Origin: Archivesica marissinica
Lineage: Eukaryota; Mollusca; Bivalvia; Venerida; Vesicomyidae
Assembly: GCA_014843695.1 (NCBI GenBank)
Contig: CM026400.1
Coordinates: forward strand, 13,967,631-14,031,630
Direction of reading: 5' to 3'
Length of the DNA: 64,000 bases
Position numbers and translations under genes: made by a program. A model generated the notes under the pieces. The model was not told where the DNA came from. It searched no databases and saw nothing but the letters and a program-made list of their open reading frames with translations. Positions 31,481 through 43,695 of this stretch are shown here, in pieces. The first letter of the stretch is position 1. Every line of letters starts with the position of its first letter.

Positions 31481-34400
31481 AATGAGCCGTAACCGTTACG
31501 ATTGTATCCTTAGGAAAGGCACTGAAATTCCACGTGCCTCTTCCCTCTCCCTCATGCCTCTTCCCTCACCCTCATGCCTCTTCCCTCTCCCTCATGCCTC
31601 TTCCCTCTCCCTCATGCCTCTTCCCTCTCCCTCATGCCTCTCTCCCTCTCCCTCATGCCTCTTCCCTCTCCCTCATGCCTCTTCCCTCTCCCTCATGCCT
31701 TCCTCTCATGCCTCTCTCCCTCATGAATGCCTCTCTCCCTCTCCCTCATGCCTCTCTCCCTCATGCCTCTCTCCCTCTCCCTCATGCCTCTCTCCCTGCC
31801 TCTCTCCATCCCTCATGCCTCTCTCCCTCCCTCATGCCTCTTTCCATCTCCTCATGCCTCTCTCCCTCTCCCTCATGCCTCTCTCCCTCATGCCTCTTCC
31901 CTCTCCCTCATGCCTCCTCCCTCTCCCTCATCTCCCTCATGCCTCTCTCTCCTCTCTCCCTCTCCCTCATGCCTCTTCCCTCTCCCTCATGCCTCTCTCC
32001 TCTCCCTCATGCCTCTTCCCTCTCCCTCTCTCCCTCTCCCTCATGCCTCTTCCCTCTCCCTCATGCCTCTCTCCCTCTCCCTCATGCCCTCTCCCTCTCC
32101 CTCTCCCTCATGCCTCTTCCCTCTCCCTCATGCCTCTCTCCCTCTCTCTCCCTCTCCCTCTCATGCCTCTTCCCTCTCCCTCATGCCTCTTCCCTCTCCC
32201 TCATGCCTCTTCTCTCTCTCTCTCTCTCCCTCATGCCTCTTCTCTTCCCTCATGCCTCTTCCCTCTCCCTCATGCCTCTTCCCTCTCCCTCCCTCTCCCT
32301 CATGCCTTCTCTCCCTCATGCCTCTTCTCTCTCCCTCTCTCCCTCTCCCTCATGCCTCTTCTCTCTCCCTCATGCCTCTTCCCTCTCCCTCATGCTCTCT
32401 CTCCCTCTCCCTCATGCCTCTTCCCTCTCCCTCATGCCTCTCCCTCCCTCATGCCTCTTCTCTCTCCCTCATGCCTCTTCCCTCTCCCTCATGCCTCTTC
32501 CCTCTCCCTCATGCCTCTCCCTCTCCCTCATGCCTCTTCTCTCTCTCCCTCTCTCCCCTCATGCCTCTCTCTCCCTCACGCCTCTTCTCTCTCTCATCTC
32601 TCTCTCCCTCATGCCTCTTCCCTCTCCCTCATGCCTCTCTCTCCCTCATGCCTCTTCCCTCTCCCTCATGCCTCTTCCCTCTCCCTCATGCCCTCTCTCC
32701 CTCATGCCTCATGCCTCTCTCTCTCCCTCATGCCTCTTCCCTCTCCTCATGCCTCTTCTCTCTCCCTCTCTCCCTCTCCCTCATGCCTCTCTCCCTCATG
32801 ATGCCTCTCCCTCTCCCTCATGCATCTTCTCTCTCCCTATGCCTCTCCCTCTCCCTCATGCCTCTTCCCTCTCCCTCTCTCCCTCTCCTCATGCCTCTTC
32901 CCTCTCCCTCATGCCTCTCTCTCCCTCATGCCTCTTCCCTCTCCCTCTCTCCCTCTCCCTCATGCCTCTTCCCTCTCCCTCATGCCTCTTCCCTCTCCCT
33001 CATGCCTCTTCCCTCTCCTCATGCTTCTTCCTCTCCCTCATGCCTCTCTCTCCCTCATGCCTCTTCCCTCTCCCTCATGCCTCTCTCTCTCCCTCTCTCC
33101 CTCTCCCTCATGCCCTTCCTCTCCCTCATGCCTCTTCCCTCTCCCTCATGCCTCTCTCCCTCTCCCTCATGCCTCTTCTCCCTCATGCCTCTCTCCCTCA
33201 TGCCTTTCCTCTCCCTCATCCTCTTCCTCTCCCTCATGCCTCTTCTCCTCTCATCCTCTCTCCCTCATGCCTCTTCTCTCTCCCTCATGCCTCTTCCCTC
33301 TCCCTCATGCCTCTTCCCTCTCCCTCATGCCTCTTCATGTCTCCCTCATGCCTCTTCCCTCTTCCTCTCTCCCTCATGCCTCTTCTCTCTCCCTCATTCT
33401 CTCTCCTCATTCTTCCCTCTCCCTCATGCCTCTCCCTCATTCCCTCTCCCTCATGCCTCTCCCTCTCCCTTCCCTCTCCCTCATGCCTCTCTCCCTCTCC
33501 CTCTTCCCTCTCCCTCATGCCTCTTCCCTCTCCCTCATGCCTCTTCCTCTCTCCCTCATGCCTCTTCTCTCTCCTCATGCCTCTTCCCTCTCCCTCATGC
33601 CTCTTCCCTCTCCTCATGCCTCTTCTCTCTCTCTCCTCATGCCTCTTCCCTCTCCCTCATGCCTCTTCCCTCTCCCTCATGCTCTCTCTCCCTCATGCCT
33701 CTTCCCTCTCCCTCATGCTCTCCCTCATGCCTCTTCCCTCTCCCTCATGCCTCTTCCCTCTCCCTCATCTTCCCTCTCCCTCATTCCCTCTCCCTCATTC
33801 TCTCTCCTCATGCCTCATTCTCTCTCCCTCATGCCTCTTCCTCTCCCTCATGCCTCTTCTCTCCCTCATGCCTCTCCCTCTCCCTCATGCTCTTCCCTCT
33901 CCCTCATGCCTCTTCCCTCTCCCTCATGCCATGCCTCTCCCTCTCCCTCTTCCCTCCCCTCATGCCTCCTCCCTCTCCCTCATGCTCTCTCCCTCTCCCT
34001 CATGCCTCTTCTCTCTCCCTCATGCCTCTTCCCTCTCCCTCATGCCTCTTCTCTCTCCTCATGCCTCTTCTCTCCCTCATGCCTCTCTCCCTCTCCCTCA
34101 TGCCTCTTCCCTCTCCCTCATGCCTCTTCTCTCTCCCTCATGCCTCTCTCCCTCTCCCTCATGCCTCTTCCCTCTCCCTCATGCCTCTTCCCTCTCCCTC
34201 ATTCCTCTCCCTCTCCCTCATGCCTCTTCCCTCTCCCTCATGCCTCTCATCTTTCTCTCTCCCTCATGCCTCTTCCCTCTCCCTCATGCCTCTTCTCTCT
34301 CCCTCATGCCTCTTCCCTCTCCCTCATGCCTCTCTCCCTCATGCCTCTTCCCTCTCCTCATGCCTCTTCCCTCTCCCTCATGCCTCTTCCCTCTCCCTCA

Positions 34401-36405
34401 TGCCTCTTCCCTCTCCCTCATGCTCTCCCTCATGCCTCATGCCTCTTCCCTCTCCCTCATGCCTCTTCCCTCTCCCTCATTCTCTCCCTCATGCCTCATG
34501 CCTCTTCCCTCTCCCTCATGCCTCTTCTCTCTCCCTCATGTGCCTCCCTCTCCCTCATGCCTCTTCCCTCTCCCTCATGCCTCTCTCTCTCTCCCTCATG
34601 CCTCTTCCCTCTCCCTCATGCCTCTTCTCTCTCTCCCTCATGCCTCTTCCCTCTCTCCTCATGCCTCTCATCTCTCCCTCATGCCTCTTCCCTCTCCCTC
34701 ATGCCTCTTCCCTCTCCCTCATGCCTCTCCCTCATGCTCTCCCTCATGCCTCTTCCTCTCCCTCATGCCTCTTCCCTCTCCCTCATGCCTCTTCCCTCTC
34801 CCTCATGCCTCTTCCCTCTCCCTCATGCCTCTTCCCTCTCCCTCATGCCTCTTCCTCTCTCCCTCATGCCTCTTCCCTCTCCCTCATGCCTCTTCCTCTC
34901 CCTCATGCCTCATGCCTCTATCTCCCTCATGCCTCTTCTCTCTCCCTCTTCTCTCTCCCTCATGCCTTTTCCTCTCCTCATTCTCTCTCCCTCATGCCTC
35001 TTCTCTCTCCCTCATGCCTCTTCCCTCTCCCTCATGCCTCTTCTCTCTCCCTCATGCCTCTTCCCTCTCCCTCATGCCTCTCATCTCTCCCTCATGCTCT
35101 TCCCTCTCCCTCATGCCTCTTCTCTCTCCCTCATGCCTCTTCTCTCTCCCTCATGCCTCTTCCCTCTCCCTCATGCCTCTTCCCTCTCCCTCATGCCTCT
35201 TCCCTCTCCCTCATGCCTCTTCCCTCTCCCTCATGCCTCTTCTCTCTCCCTCATGCCTCTTCCCTCTCCCTCATGCCTCTTCTCTCTCCTCACCTCATGC
35301 TTCCCTCTCCCTCATGCCTCATCTCTCCCTCATTCTCTCTCCCTCATTCCCTCTCCCTCATGCTCCCTCTCCCTCATGCCTCTCCCTCTCCCTCATGCCT
35401 CATGCCTCTCCTCTCCCTCATGCCTCATGCCTCTTCTCTCTCCCTCATGCCTCTTCTCTCTCCCTCATGCCTCTTCCCTCTTCCTCATGCCTCTTCCTCT
35501 CCCTCATGCATCTTCTCTCTCCCTCATGCCTCTCCCTCATGCCTCTTCCCTCTCCCTCATGCCTCTTCTCTCTCCCTCATGCCTCTTCCCTCTCCCTCAT
35601 GCCTCTTCTCTCTCCCTCATGCCTCTCCCTCTCCCTCATGCCTCATCTCCCTCATGCCTCTTCTCTCTCCCTCATGCCTCTTCTCTCTCCCTCATGCCTC
35701 TTCCCTCTTCTCTTCTTCCTCTCCCTCATGCTCATCTCTTCCTCTCCCTCATGCCTCTTCTCTCTCCCTCATGCCTCTTCCCTCTCCCTCATGCCTCTTC
35801 TCTCTCCTCATGCCTATTCTATCTCCCTCATGCCTCTTCTCTCTCCCTCATGCCTCTTCCCTCTCCCTCATGCCTCTTCTCTCTCCCTCATGCCTCATCT
35901 CTCTCCCTCATGCCTCTTCCCTCTCCCTCATGCCTCTTCTATCTCCCTCATGCCTCTTTCCTCTCCCTCATGCCTCTTCCCTCTCCCTCATGCCTCTTCT
36001 CTCTCCCTCATGCCTCTTCTCTCTCCCTCATGCCTCTTCCCTCTCCACATGCCTCTTCTCTCTCCCTCATGCCTCTTCCCTCTCCCTCATGCCTCTTCCC
36101 TCTCCCTCATGCCTCTTCTCTCTCCCTCATGCCTTTTCCCTCTCCCTCATGCCTCTTCCCTCTCCCTCATGCCTCTTCCCTCCCTCATGCCTCTTCTCTC
36201 TCCCTCATGCATCTTCTCTCTCCCTCATGCCTCTTCTCTCTCCCTCATGCCTCTTCCCTCTCCCTCATGCCTCTTCTCTCTCCCTCATGCCTCTTCCCTC
36301 TCCCTCTCTCATGGCGATGCATCAGGAATGAGGTCTCGCAGAGCGATTAAACTAAAAGTGTAAGAACTTGTTTCGCAATCGAGCTAAAACAAATTTGTAT
36401 AAACA
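31480..36405 (+). mobile_element. SINE family C split by its own expanded internal repeat
   Basis: The left part (31480-31534) has AACCGTTACGATTGTATCCT, TAGGAAAGGCACTGAAATTC and CACGTGCCTCTTCC. The right part (36305-36405) has TCTCATGGCGATGCATCAGG, AATGAGGTCTCGCAGAGCGA and TTGTTTCGCAATCGAGCTAA. They are the two sides of a family C SINE that is normally about 200 bp. The 4.8 kb between them is a tandem array of its internal TGCCTCTTCTCTCTCCCTC segment. Confidence 0.85.
31535..36310 (+). repeat. 20-bp C/T-rich minisatellite, about 4.8 kb
   Basis: The unit is TGCCTCTTCCCTCTCCCTCA with TCTCTC and shortened variants. The plus strand is almost purely pyrimidine apart from ATG. All three plus frames remain open for over a thousand codons because the units contain no TAA, TAG or TGA; this is composition, not coding. 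Later units (after about 35000) are more regular 20-mers, early ones more rearranged. Confidence 0.97.
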
Positions 36406-36463
36406 AAAATAGTAAGTACTTATGGTACTTCTGGAGGTGGACCGATAAACAAACACATCAATA

Positions 36464-36612
36464 TAAGTCTACATCCGCTATGTCGAATTCCATCGGACCG
36501 AACAAAATACTTCGACATAGCCGACATTTGACATAACAGATGTAGACTGTATATCTATTTTGGTGACATAGCCGACATTTGACATAACAGATGTAGACTG
36601 TATATCTATTTT
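36464..36612. repeat. Dispersed repeat, second copy (TTCGACATAGCCG), with internal duplication
   Basis: TCGAATTCCATCGGACCGAA and CTTCGACATAGCCGACATTT, then GACATAACAGATGTAGACTG followed by a 59-bp tandem duplication (36512-36570 and 36571-36612 partly). Related to 1068-1245. Confidence 0.5.
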
Positions 36613-36626
36613 GGCGACGGTGGGTC

Positions 36627-36628
<2 letters not shown>

Positions 36629-36661
<33 letters not shown>
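36629..36661 (+). repeat. (GT)n microsatellite
   Basis: About 16 GT repeats followed by ATATATATATTGC and an A-rich stretch. Confidence 0.95.
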
Positions 36662-36662
<1 letters not shown>

Positions 36663-37265
36663 TATATATATTGCAAAAAAAAACAAAAAAAATGGTGATA
36701 TTCTATTGACTGTATAGAGGACACTATTAGATGAGCGTGCGAGGAAATATAACTCAATAGACGATAGACCATAAACAATTAGCACGCTATACCGGTATTT
36801 GTGAAATTGTTAGTTAACAAGAAGGAGAGTTAATTATGCTTATCTGCAAATTAAAAATATCCAGTTATCGTTAACTTACCGACTTGATCGTCTCTAATTA
36901 CTGTTCAGTCATCGGGAGTGTTTATTCGTTAATCAGAGCAGCCTACTAATGATGATGGCTAGTTCCTGCACGTCACAAGACGGTAAAATGTCTTTTAATC
37001 CCTTCTAGCGCTCTACAAGATACTAGTCCGATCAGAGCAGCGCCATATATATAATTTGGCGGCAAAGAATCAAAGCCGTCCTAATAAAAAATGAGCCATA
37101 AAAAGAAGTGCGAACGAGCGGATGATTACAAAGCACACATACTAATTACACAATTACCCTGCATTTTCGCTTTCATCAATAATTTATTCAGAATATTTTA
37201 AGCGAATGCTCGCTAACATAAGAAGAAATAAGCGCAACTTTGGAATGCACTCTTAGACACGCGGC
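36662..37265. other. Unassigned sequence
   Basis: No exon or repeat family recognised; AT-rich with short frames. Confidence 0.5.
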
Positions 37266-37267
37266 TA

Positions 37268-37462
37268 GTTTATACACATTTATGTTAGCTCGATTGCGAC
37301 ACAAGTTATTACAACTTATATTAATCACTCTCGAGACCTCATTCCTGATGGAATCCATCGCCACGAGGGAGAGAGAAGAGGCACCGTGGAATTTAAATGC
37401 CTTGCCTAAGGGCACACTCATAACGGCTCCAGCGGGGCTCGAACTCCGGACCTTTCGCAGCT
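37268..37462 (-). mobile_element. SINE family C, minus strand, head truncated
   Basis: TTATGTTAGCTCGATTGCGA, CTCGAGACCTCATTCCTGAT, GAATCCATCGCCACGAGGGA and GGGGCTCGAACTCCGGACCT. It stops inside the head. Confidence 0.87.
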
Positions 37463-37639
37463 AGTGGTTTTATACATAGGGTTGTCCTGAACGCACTGCA
37501 AATGATGGACCACAGGCTAGTTTAAACATTATTTCTTTCAGTATGTGTACATGTAATCAAGAAATGAACATTTTACATATAATTTAACAGCAGTAGACTG
37601 AACGTGATTAGAACGAAAGAAAACTTAAGAAGATTGATC

Positions 37640-38135
37640 TCAACATTATGATTGCTCAATATTATGATTGCTCAACGTTATGATTGCTCAACATTATGAT
37701 TGATCTCAACATTATGATTGCTCAACATTATGATTGATCTCAACATTATGATTGATCTCAATATTATGATTGCTCAACAATATGATTGCTCAACATTATG
37801 GTTGATCTGAACATTATGATTGATCTGAACATTATGGTTGATCTCAACATTATGATTGATCTGAACATTATGGTTGATCTCAACATTATGGTTGCGCTGA
37901 ACATTATGGTTGATCTCAACATTATGATTGCGCTGAACATTATGGTTGATCTCAACATTATGATTGATCTCAACATTATGGTTGATCTCAACATTATGGT
38001 TGATCTCAACATTATGGTTGATCTCAACATTATGGTTGCGCTGAACATTATGGTTGATCTCAACATTATGGTTGATCTCAACATTATGGTTGATCTCAAC
38101 ATTATGATTGATCTCAACATTATGGTTGCACGATT
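37640..38135 (+). repeat. 18-bp minisatellite, about 28 copies
   Basis: The unit is CTCAACATTATGGTTGAT, with GATTGCTCAACATTATGATT and GCGCTGAACATTATGG variants. Because 18 is a multiple of three, one frame reads LNIMVD repeats for over 100 codons, but the frame runs on into SINE sequence and has no gene context. Confidence 0.94.
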
Positions 38136-38194
38136 TGATAATGAAACCAGTGAGATAGGGTGCTTCCGTTGGTGTTATGTCTCTCTCCAGGTGT

Positions 38195-38412
38195 TATTTG
38201 TGGGGGTAGCCCACGTGTGTCCATCACTACAGTATCTTAGACACGGCGGCTGGCGGACATACGGATATAACCACCGACCTACCGCAAACCAATTGGATAG
38301 CTTCCTCGCATGCAATAATTCGACACCCCCATGTGGTATTCAAACCTACAGCGGTGGGGTGATAAGCGTTTTAGAGACAATGACCGTAACCACGCGGCCA
38401 CAAGAGACTAGG
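38195..38412 (-). mobile_element. SINE family E relative, degenerate
   Basis: GTATCTTAGACACGGCGGCT, CCAATTGGATAGCTTCCTCG, CCCCATGTGGTATTCAAACC and CAATGACCGTAACCACGCGG. Confidence 0.7.
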
Positions 38413-38555
38413 TCCAAGGTTATAAAACTTTTCTCAGATCTCAAACTCAAGCTAAAATGATCCGATTGGTTGATTGAGTGTTACTGTCAGCTGAACCAAT
38501 CAGACGCTTGAGACTGAGCTTTGAGATTGGAGAACAGTTTTATAACCTCCAGGCC
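38408..38555. mobile_element. Foldback MITE copy
   Basis: CCAAGGTTATAAAACTTTTC at the left and ACAGTTTTATAACCTCCAGG at the right, with CGATTGGTTGATTG and AACCAATCAGACG between. The most complete copy of this family in the window. Confidence 0.78.
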
Positions 38556-39056
38556 TGTGTTCTTCTAAACACGCGATTAGCTTTACGTCACTTTAACATA
38601 CAGAAAAACGAGTACTTTTAAGTATCACAAACACATATCATTTATAGCCAGTCATTGTAGTTTTACGTAAAATTCTAAATAACTACGCGCATCTTTGATC
38701 GAAATCGGTCCAATATTTTAATGAAAAATTGAAAATGGTTGATAATATTGGAAAATTCGACAAACCGTTTAATAAATCCTTCATTTCTTTGAAATGCTAA
38801 ACAACCGCCCACAAAATGTACGTTGTGGCCATAAAACCGACCCTGAAGTACCCCAAATAAAATCGTACAAAATGGGACAAAATTATTCATTACTTTAAAT
38901 CAAGTCAATAGCACCCACGAGACTATGGAATGAATACTGAACATAGGTTCTACTCAGTAGCATGTTAAATATGTTGGTGACAACATTCTAGGTCATGAGG
39001 GCTATTGTATCAAAATAATATACTAATAAAGACGTTATTTTACGAGGGAGCTTACA
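38556..39056. other. Unassigned AT-rich sequence
   Basis: Only a 71-codon minus frame of no recognisable family; no repeat seen. Confidence 0.5.
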
Positions 39057-39510
39057 TAACACATGGCTAATACAAATAAGGCCATCGACATATATACAAT
39101 GACATAGAAAACATATTATAAATTAAAGAAACACTACATGTTAAGTACAGTATTCAGCAATACGTGGAAGCTCATCTATTATATATACATGTACCAGATT
39201 TTTATGTTTATTCCATCTTAAATATCGAGTATTAAAGCGATATTACATCACACAAAATAAATAAAATGCATTTTTTCATAACACCTGGCTAATACAAATA
39301 ATGCCCTCAACATATATACAATGACATCGAACAAATATTATAAATTAAAGAAACACTACATGTTAAGTACAGTATTCAACAATGCGTGGAAGCTCATCTA
39401 TTATGTATATACTAGATTTTTATCTTTATATTGGCTTATTCCGTCTTAAATATCGAGTTTTAAAGCGACATTACGTCACAAAAAATAAATAAAGTGCATT
39501 TTTTCATGTA
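39057..39510 (+). repeat. Tandem duplication of about 228 bp, two copies
   Basis: Copy 1 (about 39062-39285) and copy 2 (about 39288-39510) share GGCTAATACAAATAA, ATATATACAATGACAT, TATAAATTAAAGAAACACTA, CATGTTAAGTACAGTATTCA, GTGGAAGCTCATCTATTAT and TTAAAGCGA-ATTACATCACA ends. The units end in the TTAAAGCGA-type MITE terminus. Confidence 0.85.
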
Positions 39511-40069
39511 TAAATGCGTTGCTATTACAAATTCTTCCGAATACATTCGAACACAGTGAATCAATAATAATAACTATACCATATAATAGGAAAATACATT
39601 CTGTGGAAATTTGCGTTTTCACTAATGTAGTGTCGCTTTAAATATATTGGGTGAGTTGGAATTTTGAATATAATGAGGTAGTGAATTCCAAATGGAAGAA
39701 CCTGAATAAACAAAGGTATTACGGAATATTTCCAACTTAGGTTTAGGCGTATATAGTAGTAATATACATACCCAGGCCCGTAGCCACAAGGAGGCACACC
39801 CAGGCAGCTGCCAAAGCAAAAAATAAATGAAATGAAACATTAAATAAATAAAATGTAAAAATGATCCATTTGCTGTATAACATGTTGATTGCTAGATAGC
39901 TGAAAGTTCAGTACATAATTATACGTCTAAACTTATTAAATCAGAAAAATGCAGGAAATCGCATCTATACCCCAACAATATTAAAAGGACCTAGGACCCC
40001 CCCCCCCCCCTATATTGCCTCGGTTGAAAGTTGCCTCTGGCTACGGTACTGTCAATGGTGTGTCCACTT

Positions 40070-40385
40070 TTATTCCAAAAGGTATAGTTTGGCTTTAAAC
40101 GACTTTTGGAAGTAATACAATGACATCGCGTGCCGCACGTCATTGACCATCTTCGGGTTGTCATTGAGCGCGATGATGTGTTCCGCTTATATCTTCGCAT
40201 CCACCGGTGACATACAGCAGGCAATTTCCATACCATACATTGCTTCTGACATGTTTGACGTTGCAATGATATTTAATAGGGTTTTTGCAGACACTCGGCC
40301 GATTAAGCATATCTTCTATTATTCTATTAATCGTCAATACTACCATGTTTTCCTGTCTACTGGCCTGATTCTCGAAATGACGTAG
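40070..40385 (-). pseudogene. Decayed coding remnant, family unknown
   Basis: The minus strand reads like a broken protein C-terminus. A first part (ENQASRQENMVVLTINRI) shifts frame near 40290 into LLNIIATSNMSEAMYGMEIA, then meets one in-frame TAA (near 40187), then AEHIIALNDNPKMVNDVRHA, and ends at a stop at 40070-40072. The amino-acid make-up is protein-like and unlike the surrounding satellite translations. I do not recognise the family. One frameshift plus one stop suggests a dead copy of a host gene or a mobile-element gene. Confidence 0.3.
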
Positions 40386-40559
40386 GAATAAGTAGTATAG
40401 TGGGTACTTGGCCGGAGTTATTTGAAATGCGGTCAACTGTACTGAATTAAAATGAATGTGTGCTGGAAAATACTGTACATATTAATATTACTTTACGTTA
40501 ATATTTAAGTTAATATTTAGTTAATATTACATTAATAACCAACGCTTACTGATAACCGA

Positions 40560-40978
40560 TGTGTACTGACACCCAATGTGTACCTATAACCGACAGGGTA
40601 CTGATTGCCAGCGTATACTGATATCCAACCCGTACTTATAACCGACGGGGTACTGATTGCCAGCGTATACTGATATCCAACCCGTACTGATAACCGACGT
40701 GTTCTGATAGCCAGCGTATACTGATATCCAACCCGTACTGATAACCGATGTGTACTGATAGCCAGCGTATACTGATATCCAACCCGTACTGATAACCGAC
40801 GTGTACTGATAGCCAGCGTATACTGATATCCAACCCGTACTGATAACCGACGTGTACTGATAGCCAGCGTATACTGATATCCAACCCGTACTGATAACCG
40901 ACGTGTACTGATAGCCAGCGTATACTGGTATCCAACCCGTACTGATAACCGATGTGTACTGATAACCTATGTTTACTG
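40560..40978 (+). repeat. About 60-bp array (GTACTGATAACC type), left block
   Basis: The unit is CGTATACTGATATCCAACCC, GTACTGATAACCGACGTGTA, CTGATAGCCAG, repeated about six times. It is built from three diverged 17-20-bp GTACTGATA-CC subunits, so it is a higher-order form of the right block. Confidence 0.92.
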
Positions 40979-40979
40979 A

Positions 40980-41262
40980 TCGTCCGCCTCCGTGGTAGAG
41001 TGCTAACGTTAAGGTCGCTGACTTGTATACCACTGTAACCTATCATTACTGATGGTCCCGGGTTCGAGCCCCGCTCAGGCCGTGTCTCATTTATATGATA
41101 AAGTTGGCAGTTTCTTACGGAGGTTGGTGCACCCAAGTACTGGTTAACCGCTGGAGCCTGCCCAGGAAGTGTGTTGTTAGGTAAACCGCCCGCCAGCGAT
41201 ATAGCCCAAAATGGTGCTGATGCAGGCGTAAAACCCGAAATATGACATAACATAACTATGTT
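40980..41262 (+). mobile_element. SINE family D inside a tandem array
   Basis: CCGCCTCCGTGGTAGAGTGC head, CGGGTTCGAGCCCCGCTCAG B box, body TTGGCAGTTTCTTACGGAGG, end AATATGACATAACATAAC. Flanking bases CTATGTTTACTGAT occur on both sides (40967-40980 and about 41261-41274), a candidate target-site duplication. Confidence 0.9.
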
Positions 41263-41274
41263 TACTGATAACCG

Positions 41275-43055
41275 AATTGTACTGATAACCAATGTATACT
41301 GATAAATGATATGTACTGATAATCTACGCTTACTGATCACCAATGAGTATTTGATATCCGCCGTGGACCGATGATCGAAGTGTACAGATAACCGACATGT
41401 ACGGATAGCCGATGTGGAACGATATACGACGCATACCGATATCCCGACGTGTACTGATGATCAACGTGTACTGATAACGTGTATTCATGAATAACTCACG
41501 TGTACTGATAAACAACGTGTACTTACTGATAACCAACGTGTACTTACTGATAACCAACGTGTACTTACTGATAACCAACGTGTACTGATAAACAACGTGT
41601 ACTGATAAACAACGTGTACTGATAACCAACGTGTACTGATAAACAACGTGTACTGATAAACAACGTGTACTGATAACGTGTATGCATGAATAACTCACGT
41701 GTACTGATAAACAACGTGTACTGATAACCAACGTGTACTTACTGATAACCAACGTGTACTTACTGATAACCAACGTGTACTTACTGATAACCAACGTGTA
41801 CTGATAAACAACGTGTACTTACTGATAACCAAGGTGTACTTACTGATAACCAACGTGTACGTACTGATAAACAACGTGTACTGATAAACAACGTGTACTG
41901 ATAACCAACGTGTACTGATAAACAACGTGTACTGATAAACAACGTGTACTGATAACCAACATGTACTGATAATCAACGTGTACCTATAACCAATACTGAT
42001 GACCAATGTGTACTGATAACCAACGTGTACTGATAAACAACGTGTACTTACTGATAACCAAGGTGTACTTACTGATAACCAACGTGTACGTACTGATAAA
42101 CAACATGTACTGATAAACAACGTGTACTGATAACCAACGTGTACTGATAAACAACGTGTACTGATAACCAACATGTACTGATAATCAACGTGTACCTATA
42201 ACCAATACTGATGACCAATGTGTACTGATAACCAACGTGTACTGATAACCAACGTGTACTGATAACCAACGTGTACTGATGACCAACGTGTACTGATAAC
42301 CAATGTGTACTGATAACCAATACTGATGACCAATGTGTACTGATAACCAACGTGTACTGATAACCACGTGTACTCCAACGTGTACTGATAACCAACGTGT
42401 ACTGATAACCAACGTGTACTGATAACCAACGTGTACTGATAAACAACGTGTACTGATAACCAACATGTACTGATAACCAACGTGTACTGATAACCAACGT
42501 GTACTGATAAACAACGTGTACTTATAATCAACGTGTACCGATAACCAATGCTGATGACCAATGTGTACTGATAACCAACGTGTTCTGATAACCAACGTGT
42601 ACTGATAATCAACGTGTACTGATAACCAACGTGTACTTACTGATAACCAACGTGTACTGATAACCAACATAATTATACTGATAACCAACGTGTACTGATA
42701 ACCAACGTGTACCGATAACCAATGTGTACTGATAATCAACGTGTACTGATAACCAACATATACTGATAACCAACGTGTACTGATAAACAACGTGTACCGA
42801 TAACCAATGTGTACTGATAATCAACGTGTACTGATAACCAACGTGTACTGATAAATAACGTGTACTTACTGATAACCAACGTGTACTGATAACCAATGTG
42901 TATCGATAACCAATGTGTACTGATAAACAACGTGTACCGATAACCAACGTGTACTGATAACCAACGTGTACTGATAAACAACGTGTACTGATAACCAATA
43001 CTGATAACCAACGTGTACTGATAACCAATAATGATAACCAATGTGTACTGGATTG
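41275..43055 (+). repeat. 17-bp minisatellite, right block, about 100 copies
   Basis: The unit is CGTGTACTGATAACCAA, with ACAA, TCAA and CTTACTGATAA variants. Blocks of several hundred bases are repeated (41465-41690 partly copies 41690-41950, and 41870-42010 resembles 42060-42200). The minus strand is open in several frames and gives YQYTLVIS-type repeats, which I regard as non-coding. Confidence 0.95.
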
Positions 43056-43149
43056 GTCACAGTTTTGGTGGATACGTGTTGTATCATCACCCTCTGATTA
43101 ATCGCGGAAGGGCCTCCAGAAGTATATTAACCCTTTACAGAAGACGCAC

Positions 43150-43315
43150 CAATTCCAGAAGCATCGCGGGTTTTACAAGCCCGGTGTACAGCACTGATAC
43201 ATGACACCTGGTCTCATCTGAAATTAACTTGAAATACTGTTTATATTATTAGTCAGGTGGGGGAGGGGGGTCGAAATTGCGATCTATGGATTCGCAGCCC
43301 AGTATGTTAACACTT
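43150..43315 (-). mobile_element. SINE family A, degenerate copy
   Basis: ACACCTGGTCTCATCTGAAA, TTATTAGTCAGGTGGGGGAG, GGTCGAAATTGCGATCTATG and CAGCCCAGTATGTTAACAC keep the order of the family on the minus strand. Decayed. Confidence 0.55.
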
Positions 43316-43452
43316 TTCTTTGATATTTAAATATCAAAAGTGTATTTAAGAAGAAATGGCATACACTTGTTAATATAAACAGTATGTATGACGCCAATCT
43401 TTGATCAGAAATATATACAACATCAATGGCCGGCTATTACACATTATCTAAA

Positions 43453-43695
43453 CTAATAGCGCAGTGGTTAGCGCGCTCGCTTTTCACCAACGCAACCCGG
43501 GGTAGATCCTCGGACCGGGAAGTATGTGAGCTGGTACGGTGGTCGCCATATCGGACATGTGGGTTTTCTCCAGGTACTCCGGTTTCCGCTCACACGAATG
43601 ACCACATTTACGTTGTCATCCGTGCCAACGAGATTGATTAATATAAGTTGCTAAAACTTGTTTCGCAATCGTTGTAAAATAAATAAAGTTTAAAA
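43453..43695 (+). mobile_element. SINE family B
   Basis: TAGCGCAGTGGTTAGCGCGC head, body CGGACATGTGGGTTTTCTCC, end TTTCGCAATCGTTGTAAAAT. The B box is damaged (CCGGGGTAGATCCTCGG). Confidence 0.86.

Noticed and set aside
31443..36363. Very long open reading frames (up to 1609 codons) rich in Ser, Leu, Pro and His
   Set aside because: They are translations of a 20-bp C/T-rich tandem repeat that lacks stop codons in all three plus frames. The array sits inside a SINE and has no splice or gene context.
37786..38460. 224-codon frame with LNIMVD hexapeptides
   Set aside because: Caused by an 18-bp repeat unit divisible by three; the frame continues into SINE and foldback-element sequence.
40584..43090. 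Minus-strand repeat proteins (YQYTLVISTRWLSVHVG type)
   Set aside because: Translations of the 17-bp and about 60-bp arrays in several overlapping frames; no start context, domain or exon structure.
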